Origin: Wielerella bovis
GTDB taxonomy: Bacteria > Pseudomonadota > Gammaproteobacteria > Burkholderiales > Neisseriaceae
Length of the DNA: 64,000 bases
Reading direction: 5' to 3'
Assembly (NCBI RefSeq): GCF_022354465.1
Contig: NZ_CP092361.1
Span: 992,001-1,056,000, forward strand
Both the position numbers and the translations under genes were made by a program. This document shows positions 54,740 through 61,463 of the stretch, piece by piece. Every line of letters starts with the position of its first letter. The first letter of the stretch is position 1. The notes under the pieces were generated by a model that had not been told where the DNA came from, made no database searches, and was given only the letters and a program-made list of their open reading frames with translations.

Positions 54740-54761
54740 AGTTAAATGTATTAAATAAAAA

Positions 54762-55135
54762 GGGGGTGTACCAGATAACTAGGGAAATCTAATTTCAGGT
54801 TAGAATAATCCCTATGAGGAAAAGTCGTTTAAGTCATTGTTTATACCGATTGTTATAAAAGTTATGATGTGCTTGATGTAAGTGAATTTAGCCATTTTCG
54901 CATCAATCACAGCACACATCTTGCGGAACGGCAAAATCATATTAACGTAATTGAGAACTTTTGGAGTCAAGCAAAACGCCATTTACATAAGCCTAATGGC
55001 ATTCCTAAAGAGCAGTTTGAGTTGTATTTAAAGGGGTGCGAATGGCGTTTTAATAACAGTGAGATAAAAGTTCAGATTTTTATTTTAAAACAATTAGTAA
55101 AGCAGGATTTGTTCTAGTTATCTAGGACAGCCCTA
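54762..55135 (+). mobile_element. Internally deleted IS1016 (IS1595 family)
   Basis: The left end GGGTGTACCAGATAACTAG and right end CTAGTTATCTAGGACAGCCC are the inverted repeats of IS1016. Between them only the first eight or so codons and the last 90 of the transposase remain. About half of the usual 0.7 kb element is missing. Confidence 0.8.
54814..55117 (+). pseudogene. IS1016 transposase remnant
   Basis: Starts MRKSRLSHCLY, which fits the first residues of the IS1016 transposase, then jumps in another frame to YTDCYKSYDVLDVSEFSHF, the NHINVIENFWSQAKRHL motif with the catalytic E region, and CEWRFNNSE. The middle, with the first catalytic Asp residues, is deleted, so it cannot be active. 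Confidence 0.82.
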
Positions 55136-55345
55136 AATTCTTTAAATGTGGGGCGATCGATTCCAGTAACCTCAACTGCTGGTTAGCATCAACACGACCT
55201 CAATCACGGAGACTTCCTTGAGGAACAGAATCTATCAATAACAACATTATAATTGCGTAGCTATAATGCTCTAGCTAGATGAATAGCAGTTGTAGTTTTA
55301 GCTACTCCCCCCTTTAAAATTTAATACACTAATGACTTTTATAAA
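55135..55345 (-). pseudogene. Decayed plasmid-type parA
   Basis: On the minus strand the pieces ISVLNFKGG, GVAKTTTAIHLARAL, RNYNVVID, SVPQGSLRD and GRVDANQQL lie in order but in three frames with stops. KGGVAKTT is a Walker A of ParA/MinD ATPases and DSVPQGSLRDW is the following switch region. Frameshifts occur at a run of six G and at a GATA/GATT duplication. It is a relic of a plasmid or integrative element. The rest of the gene is not visible. The AT-rich DNA to 55560 shows nothing further. Confidence 0.65.
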
Positions 55346-55560
55346 ACCAACTCAATATAAACATATTCTTATATTCTATAATAAAATAAGTAAAATATCA
55401 AAAATTCTTAAATTCTATGCAAGTATTAAATAAGCAAAAAAAAGAAATGTACATACAGTACCAAAAACAATCCGCACGCGCACAATACACACTAATTTAG
55501 TGAGCGCTAAAAGCTTTTTATCTCCCTGTTTATTACTGGATATCATCTGACATGTAATGG

Positions 55561-55667
55561 TATAGTCGTTTCAAATACAAATAGTACAGCGTTGCCAACG
55601 CCCTTATGTACTACTTGTACAAGGTGGTCGTTGTCGCCTTGTCCTATTTTAATTTGAAACGACTATA
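55561..55667. repeat. Correia-like element, TATAGTCG end type
   Basis: A 107-bp element with TATAGTCGTTTCAAATACAA and TTTAATTTGAAACGACTATA as ends and the core AGTACAGCGTTGCC ... GTTGTCGCCTTGTCC. It is the clearest copy with this kind of end. Confidence 0.88.
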
Positions 55668-55693
55668 TAATCTTAGCTTTGTAACAACCGTAT

Positions 55694-55752
55694 TATAGTG
55701 AATTCGATTTAAATCAGGATTTGTTTTCTAGTTATCTAGGACAGCTCCAAAA
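55694..55752. repeat. Junction of a Correia-like end with an IS1016 end
   Basis: TATAGTGAATTCGATTTAAA (55694 on, Correia left end) runs without a gap into GGATTTGTTTTCTAGTTATC followed by TAGGACAG, the right end of IS1016. Both are fragments. This shows that the two element types recombined or inserted into one another. Confidence 0.72.
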
Positions 55753-55784
55753 ATTATTTCATTATTAGTAAAATAATAAATTTC

Positions 55785-55817
55785 AGGCAGCCTGAAAATA
55801 TTTTCAGGCTGCCTTTT
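55785..55817. terminator. Inverted DUS terminator after yicC
   Basis: AGGCAGCCTGAAAATATTTT and CAGGCTGCCTTTTGA form a hairpin next to the stop of yicC (minus strand). Confidence 0.8.
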
Positions 55818-55830
55818 GATAAAAAATTAA

Positions 55831-56700
55831 TTATTCAATATTTTGTACTTGCTCCCGCATTTGCTCAATCAACACTTTCAATTCCACAGAAACTTGCGTA
55901 CATTCAGTTGCAATCGCTTTGCTACCCAGTGTGTTGGCTTCACGGTTCAATTCCTGCATCAAAAAATCCAAACGCTTACCAATGCTGCCTTTTTGTTCCG
56001 TTACAATACGTCGAACTTCCGCAATATGTCCATGCAAACGGCTAAATTCCTCATCCACATCCGCTTTTTGCATAAACAATGCAAATTCCTGTTTCAAACG
56101 GTCTTCATCAATATTTTGTACCGCCTCTGCCAAACGTGCGCGCACACGTTGCATATGCGTTTTCAGTAGACCAGGGAACAAACTTTCCAATGCCGTGATG
56201 ATGTCGTCCATCAAATCCAAACGCTCCAAAATATGCGCTTGCAATTTTTCGCCTTCACGTTCACGCGCAGCCACAAAATCGTTCAATGCACGTTCTAATA
56301 ATGCCAAAACCTCTTTTTCTAATGCTTCACTGTCGTTTTCCGTGCTAACAATGACACCAGGGTAACGCAAAATATCTGCTACGCTCAATTTGGCAACATC
56401 GTATTTTTTGCGCCATTTTTCATTTAAATCTGCCAGCTCTGCCACCAAATTTTGATTGATATTCAGGCTGCCTGAATTGTCAGGTAAATTATTCAGTTGC
56501 ACCCGACATTCTAGTTTACCGCGTGATACTTTAGTACCAATGAGTTCACGCATTGGACTTTCCAAAGCACGCAAATCATCGGGAATTTTGAATTGTGCAT
56601 CCAAAAAACGATGATTTACCGAGCGAATTTCCAGATAAATGTGTTTTCCTGCACACTCGCTGCTTGCATTGGCAAATCCCGTCATACTTCTTACAGCCAT
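55831..56700 (-). CDS. yicC: YicC-family endoribonuclease
   Basis: 289 residues. MAVRSMTGFANASS at the start, IYLEIRSVNHRFLDAQFKIPDDLRALE near residue 20, RGKLECRVQLN, and the C-terminal EQKGSIGKRLDFLMQELNREANTLGSKA are the YicC signature. E. coli YicC acts in RNA turnover (RNase activity on small RNAs). The upstream in-frame start at 56748 adds 16 residues; ATG 56700 is preceded by AAGGAA and is preferred. Confidence 0.94.
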   Translation of the reverse strand: MAVRSMTGFANASSECAGKHIYLEIRSVNHRFLDAQFKIPDDLRALESPMRELIGTKVSRGKLECRVQLNNLPDNSGSLNINQNLVAELADLNEKWRKKYDVAKLSVADILRYPGVIVSTENDSEALEKEVLALLERALNDFVAAREREGEKLQAHILERLDLMDDIITALESLFPGLLKTHMQRVRARLAEAVQNIDEDRLKQEFALFMQKADVDEEFSRLHGHIAEVRRIVTEQKGSIGKRLDFLMQELNREANTLGSKAIATECTQVSVELKVLIEQMREQVQNIE

Positions 56701-56785
56701 CGTTTTTTCCTTATTTAATTTATTGAAAAACCGCAACAATATTAACAAAATTTCAGGCTGCCTGAAAGGTGGTTGTCTAACAAAA

Positions 56786-57514
56786 TCATATTATAAAACC
56801 CATCGCGTAACTGATGCGTTGCCATTCATCATCAAATAGTGCGTTGATGGTAAGCATTTCTTGGGTTTCAGGCTGCCTAAATGTCAGGCTACTGGCGTGT
56901 AATAATAAGCGCGTGTTGCCACAAAATTGCTGTATGGCTTTGTTTTGTCGCAAATCGCCATGCGTAGTGTCGCCAATAATCGGGTGAAAAATATGTTTTA
57001 AATGGCGGCGGATTTGGTGTTTTCGCCCTGTGTGTGGTGTGATTTTAAGCAATGAGTAGCGCGATGTAGGAAAATGTTTGCTGCTAGCAAAAGGTAATTC
57101 GGTTTGTGCTAGGGTACAATAATCAGTAATGGCATCTTGCGCAGCTTTATTGGACTGGGCGAATTTATCGGCAATATTGTCTAATTCTTCTTGGAGCGGA
57201 TAATTGATACAGCCTGAAACAGCTGTCCAGCCACGAACAATGGCATGATAGGTTTTGCTAATCTGTTGATTTTCAAATTGTTGTGTCAATTCGCGTGCGG
57301 TGTCGCTGTTGAGTGCGAATAACATGACACCTGATGTGGGACGGTCTAAACGATGGACAGGATAGACATATTGTCCGATTTGGTCGCGTAGAGTTTGCAT
57401 TAAAAATACGGTTTCGCGTGTGTCCAGCCATGAGCGATGCACCAACATACCTGCTGGTTTGTCAACGGCAATAAGGGTAGGGGACTGGTATAGAATGTGG
57501 ATGGGGAGCGGCAT
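56786..57514 (-). CDS. truC: tRNA pseudouridine(65) synthase TruC-like
   Basis: RluA-family pseudouridine synthase (242 residues). The catalytic block VYPVHRLDRPTSGVMLFAL near residue 50 contains the essential Asp. LIAVDKPAGMLVHRSWLDTRETVFLMQ and TPHTGRKHQIRRHLKHIFHPIIGDTTHGDLRQN are TruC-like. No S4 domain is present, as expected for TruC. It is 86 bases downstream of the yicC start on the same strand. Confidence 0.9.
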   Translation of the reverse strand: MPLPIHILYQSPTLIAVDKPAGMLVHRSWLDTRETVFLMQTLRDQIGQYVYPVHRLDRPTSGVMLFALNSDTARELTQQFENQQISKTYHAIVRGWTAVSGCINYPLQEELDNIADKFAQSNKAAQDAITDYCTLAQTELPFASSKHFPTSRYSLLKITPHTGRKHQIRRHLKHIFHPIIGDTTHGDLRQNKAIQQFCGNTRLLLHASSLTFRQPETQEMLTINALFDDEWQRISYAMGFII

Positions 57515-57565
57515 TTTTCAGGCTGCTTTATAGCAAATAAAATTTGATTGATTAACTTATTTTTC

Positions 57566-57616
57566 ATTTTTCAGGCTGCCTATTTTGATAAACAATCACA
57601 ATAGGCAGCCTGAAAA
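57566..57616. terminator. Inverted DUS pair after gltX
   Basis: TTTTTCAGGCTGCCTATTTT and AATAGGCAGCCTGAAAA pair with a longer loop between gltX and truC (minus strand). Confidence 0.65.
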
Positions 57617-57618
57617 CC

Positions 57619-59013
57619 TTATCCGCGCATACGGCGCAACACTTCTTCTTTACCAATCAATGCCAACACCGCATCCACGCTTGGCGTTTTTGCTGTGCCG
57701 CATACTGCTAAACGCAAGGGCATGCCCAATTTGCCCATCTTAATCCCTTCTTCATCGCAGAATGGTTTGAACAAATCGTGAATGCTTTCCGCTGACCATG
57801 TCTCCAATTGCGCTAATTTATCGGCAAAACGCTGCATACGCGCCGCTGCGTCTTCGTCCCAATGTTTCGCCACGTCCGCTTCGTCTGGCGTGGCTTTCAC
57901 ATAAAAATAGGCACATTCGTTTGCCAAAGCATTCAAATCTTGGGCGCGGTCTTTGACCAATGCAATCACATCTTCCAATTTCAGGCTGCCTGAAATAGGT
58001 ACACCTAATTTTTGCAAACGCGGTATCAGCAAATCCACCAAACGCGCATTATCGGCTGCTTTGATGTGTTCGCCATTAATCCACAATAATTTTTTACTGT
58101 CCATGCGGCTTGGACTGGCAGAAACATCTTTCAAATCAAACCATTGTGTAAATTGTTCCATAGTGAAAAATTCATCATCGCCATGCGCCCAACCCAGTCG
58201 CGCCAAATAATTCAACATGGCTTCGGGCAAAATCCCCATGTCTTCATATTCGGTAATCGCCACTGTGTCGCCGCTGCGTTTGGAAATTTTCTTACCCTGT
58301 TCATTCAAAATCATGGGCAAATGTGCAAATTCAGGTAATTTCGCGCCCAATGCTTTGAAAATATTGATTTGTTTTGGCGTGTTATTGACATGGTCATCGC
58401 CACGAATCACATGGGTAACGCCCATATCCAAATCGTCCACCACCACGCAGAAATTGTAGGTTGGGGTGCCATCGGCGCGCGCGATAATCAAATCGTCCAA
58501 CGCAGCATTGGGAATGCTGATTTCGCCTTTAACCAAATCTGTCCAAGCCGTTACGCCGTCCAATGGATTTTTGAAGCGAACCACAGGCTCAATACCTTGT
58601 GGGATTTCAGGCAGTGTTTTGCCCACTTCGGGTCGCCAGCGGCGGTCGTAAGTTGCCGTGCCTTCGCGTTCAGCACGTTCACGCATTTCGGCGAGTTCTT
58701 CTTTGCTGCAATAGCAGAGATAAGCGTGTCCTTGTTCCAGTAATTGTTTAACCACTTCTTTGTAGCGGTCAAAACGTTGCGTTTGGTAAACAATTTTGTC
58801 TTGATTGGCTGCGTGCAAACCCACCCAATTCAGACCTTGTAAAATGATTTCCACGGATTCTTGTGTAGAACGTTCCAAATCGGTGTCTTCAATTCGCAGC
58901 AAAAATTTGCCACGATGATGTTGTGCAAACGCCCATGAATACAAGGCGGTACGCACCCCACCGATGTGTAAATAACCTGTTGGGCTGGGCGCAAAACGAG
59001 TGGTAACTGTCAT
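57619..59013 (-). CDS. gltX: Glutamyl-tRNA synthetase
   Basis: Class I aminoacyl-tRNA synthetase of 464 residues. The HIGH-type motif is in TRFAPSPTGYLHIGGVRTALYSWAFAQ (residues 5-31) and the KMSKS-type motif is GKKISKRSGD near residue 240. VTHVIRGDDHVNNTPKQINIFKALG and LARLGWAHGDDEFF are also conserved. The frame extends upstream to 59070, but ATG 59013 (TVTTRFAPSPTG) is the family start. Since gatB is present, the enzyme probably also charges tRNA(Gln) unless glnS exists elsewhere. Confidence 0.97.
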   Translation of the reverse strand: MTVTTRFAPSPTGYLHIGGVRTALYSWAFAQHHRGKFLLRIEDTDLERSTQESVEIILQGLNWVGLHAANQDKIVYQTQRFDRYKEVVKQLLEQGHAYLCYCSKEELAEMRERAEREGTATYDRRWRPEVGKTLPEIPQGIEPVVRFKNPLDGVTAWTDLVKGEISIPNAALDDLIIARADGTPTYNFCVVVDDLDMGVTHVIRGDDHVNNTPKQINIFKALGAKLPEFAHLPMILNEQGKKISKRSGDTVAITEYEDMGILPEAMLNYLARLGWAHGDDEFFTMEQFTQWFDLKDVSASPSRMDSKKLLWINGEHIKAADNARLVDLLIPRLQKLGVPISGSLKLEDVIALVKDRAQDLNALANECAYFYVKATPDEADVAKHWDEDAAARMQRFADKLAQLETWSAESIHDLFKPFCDEEGIKMGKLGMPLRLAVCGTAKTPSVDAVLALIGKEEVLRRMRG

Positions 59014-59081
59014 TTTTAACTTTCTTATCGTATTTTTGAAAAAAAAACGATATTTTACCGTTTTTAGCAATATTTGGTATG

Positions 59082-59125
59082 AAAAAAGGCAGCCTGAAAA
59101 TATTTTCAGGCTGCCTTTTATTTTA
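59082..59125. terminator. Inverted DUS terminator after aceF
   Basis: AAAAAAGGCAGCCTGAAAAT and ATTTTCAGGCTGCCTTTTA pair next to the aceF stop (minus strand), with A/T runs on both sides. Confidence 0.82.
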
Positions 59126-59135
59126 AAATATTAAA

Positions 59136-60770
59136 TTACAGGGATACGCGGCGGAAATCTTTCAACAAGTTTGCCAAGAATACTGTAAATTTCATACCTG
59201 CCGCGCCATCAATCACGCGGTGGTCAAACGACAAGCTCAATGGGCACATCAAACGTGGCTCAAATTCTTTACCGTTCCATACAGGTTTCATTTGCGATTT
59301 GCATACACCCAAGATGGCTACTTCTGGTGCATTGACAATCGGGGTAAAGCCTGTGCCACCAATGCCGCCCAAGCTGGAAATCGTGAAACACGCGCCTTGC
59401 ATTTCTTGCGGTTTCAGTTTGCCTTCGCGGGCTTTTTTGGACAATTCAGTCAATTCGATGGAGATTTCTTTCAAACCTTTTTTATCAACATCTTTAATCA
59501 CAGGCACAACCAAGCCATTTGGCGTATCTGCTGCAAAACCGATGTTGTAGTATTTTTTCAATACCAAATTATCGCCATCCAAAGAAGAATTGAATTCTGG
59601 GAATGCTTTCAATGCGCTGACAGAGGCTTTGATGATGAACGCCAATGGCGACACTTTCACACCTGCTTTTTCCCATTCTTTATTCAATACTTTGCGGAAT
59701 TCTTCCAATTCCGTCATGTCAGCATCTTCGTTCACGGTAACGTGTGGAATCATCACCCAGTTGCGCGACAGGTTTTGACCTGAAATTTTCTTAATGCGCG
59801 ACAATTCTTTAACTTCAATTTCGCCAAATTTGCTGAAATCAATTTTCGGCCAAGGCAACAAATCCAAACCGCCACCCAATGATGCACCAACAGCCACAGA
59901 AGCAACTTGTGTTGCGCCACCATTTTGCATCACGCCTTTCACAAATGCTTTCACATCTTCTGCTGTAATGCGATTTTTCGCGCCAGTACCTTTTACCAAG
60001 CCCAAATCTACACCTAATTCACGCGCCAATTTGCGTGTTGATGGGCCAGCATGCGCTTTAGCAAAAGCTTCTTCATTTACCACGCCGTAAGCCGCTGCCA
60101 CACTCGATACTACAGGTGTTGGTGCAGGAGCTGGGGCAGTTTGAGCAACAGGCGCAGGTTTCGGTGCTTCTGGCGCAGGTTGTGCTGCTTGAACAGGTGC
60201 TGCAACTTGCGCTGCACCTGCCACTTCAATAATCAATGCGCCTTCTGAAACTTTGTCGCCTACTTTAATGTGAACGGCAGTAACCGTACCTGCAGCGGTA
60301 CTTGGAACATCCATGGTGGCTTTGTCGGTTTCCAGTGTGATTAAAGTGTCATCAATCGCAACGGTATCGCCCACTTTTACTTCAACGGCAATCACGTCCA
60401 CATTGCTGTGTCCACCAATATCAGGAACAACGACTTTTGCTGCACCAGTTGTTGCAGCAGGGGCTGCCTGAACAGGAGCAGGTTCAGCTGCTTTAGGGGT
60501 TTCGGCTTGAGGCGCAGATTGAGCAGCCTCACCAGCAGCCTCAACCACCACAACCACACCACCTTCAGAGATTTTGTCGCCCACTTTAACGCGAACTTCT
60601 TTCACGACACCAGAGGCATCGGCAGGTACGTCCATGGTGGCTTTATCGGTTTCCAATGTGATTAAAGTATCATCAACCGCAATGGTATCGCCCACTTTCA
60701 CTTCAACAGCGATAATATCTACATTTTCGTGTCCGCCGATGTCGGGGACTTTAATTTCAATTAAACTCAT
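59136..60770 (-). CDS. aceF: Pyruvate dehydrogenase E2, dihydrolipoamide acetyltransferase
   Basis: Core of the pyruvate dehydrogenase complex (544 residues). Two lipoyl domains, each with LETDKATMDVP (lipoyl-Lys near residues 44 and 153), are separated by Ala/Pro/Gln-rich linkers. The E1/E3-binding domain is GPSTRKLARELGVDLGLVKGTGAKNRITAEDV (about 245-275), and the catalytic domain ends with LSFDHRVIDGAAG (active His). Two rather than three lipoyl domains is common in Neisseria. It lies downstream of aceE on the same strand, separated by two small genes. Confidence 0.97.
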   Translation of the reverse strand: MSLIEIKVPDIGGHENVDIIAVEVKVGDTIAVDDTLITLETDKATMDVPADASGVVKEVRVKVGDKISEGGVVVVVEAAGEAAQSAPQAETPKAAEPAPVQAAPAATTGAAKVVVPDIGGHSNVDVIAVEVKVGDTVAIDDTLITLETDKATMDVPSTAAGTVTAVHIKVGDKVSEGALIIEVAGAAQVAAPVQAAQPAPEAPKPAPVAQTAPAPAPTPVVSSVAAAYGVVNEEAFAKAHAGPSTRKLARELGVDLGLVKGTGAKNRITAEDVKAFVKGVMQNGGATQVASVAVGASLGGGLDLLPWPKIDFSKFGEIEVKELSRIKKISGQNLSRNWVMIPHVTVNEDADMTELEEFRKVLNKEWEKAGVKVSPLAFIIKASVSALKAFPEFNSSLDGDNLVLKKYYNIGFAADTPNGLVVPVIKDVDKKGLKEISIELTELSKKAREGKLKPQEMQGACFTISSLGGIGGTGFTPIVNAPEVAILGVCKSQMKPVWNGKEFEPRLMCPLSLSFDHRVIDGAAGMKFTVFLANLLKDFRRVSL

Positions 60771-60921
60771 GATTTGACTTTCTTTTTGTTTTAATGAGAA
60801 AAATGAGTTTGTGGTACATTTTCAGGTTGCCTGAAAATTGACTGCAATTCAGATGCCACAAAATACCATATCATCATTTTCCCAAAAAAATAATTTTTAA
60901 ACTTTCAGGCTGCCTGAAAAA

Positions 60922-61158
60922 TCATTTTGCATGATTGGCACGGAAATAATCCCATTCGTTTATTTCACTGCCATTTGAGAATACGCATACACCGTATTCA
61001 GAGCCATCTGTATTTTTGCGATTAATGGACTGACCGCCTTGTTTTTCACAAAATACAGATGCTGGGTTTGCCATGCCGACCATAGGTTCATCGTTGTGTG
61101 ATGATGTGGCACACGCGCTCAAAGTGGCGACGATTGCCAAAATTACCAGTTTTTTCAT
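60922..61158 (-). CDS. DUF333 lipoprotein
   Basis: 78 residues. Signal KKLVILAIVATLSAC gives a lipobox with Cys at 16. The mature part NPASVFCEKQGGQSINRKN, VCVFSNGSEINEWDYFR is the DUF333 domain found in small Cys-containing secreted proteins (named hemolysin-like in some databases, without evidence). It sits between aceE and aceF on the same strand, an unusual place since these two genes are normally adjacent. Confidence 0.82.
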   Translation of the reverse strand: MKKLVILAIVATLSACATSSHNDEPMVGMANPASVFCEKQGGQSINRKNTDGSEYGVCVFSNGSEINEWDYFRANHAK

Positions 61159-61230
61159 GTTGATTTATCTTAAAATATTTTAAAAATATTTTTTCAGGCT
61201 GCCTGAAATTAGGATACAGCCTAATAAAAA

Positions 61231-61365
61231 CTACTTTTCGCATTGCTTGGTCTGCACGTTATACGAACCACCATCATCCAAGCAATGGTCTTTTTCGTCA
61301 AAAATTAAACCACATGCACCATAGGCAATCATCAATACACCAATGATTAAAAGCCATTTTTTCAT
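61231..61365 (-). CDS. 44-residue exported protein
   Basis: Small frame with a basic start and hydrophobic helix (KKWLLIIGVLMIAYGACGLIF), then DEKDHCLDDGGSYN and a Cys near the end. The size and three Cys suggest a short periplasmic or membrane-bound protein. The Cys after AYGA is a poor lipobox. The start has AGGTTGAA upstream on its strand. It lies between aceE and the DUF333 gene, and the family is not recognised. Confidence 0.55.
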   Translation of the reverse strand: MKKWLLIIGVLMIAYGACGLIFDEKDHCLDDGGSYNVQTKQCEK

Positions 61366-61394
61366 TTTCAACCTATTGTCTTATTATCATTTTT

Positions 61395-61427
61395 TGTAGG
61401 GACTGACTGAATATCCGCCCCTACAAA
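61395..61427. repeat. TGTAGGG...CCCTACA palindrome
   Basis: TTGTAGGGACTGACTG and ATCCGCCCCTACAAA are complementary at the ends. It is a short intergenic palindrome of the GTAGG/CCTAC kind seen elsewhere in the window, followed by a double DUS before the aceE stop. Confidence 0.4.
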
Positions 61428-61463
61428 TTCTGATTGATTTTTCAGGCTGCCTGAAAGTATAGA

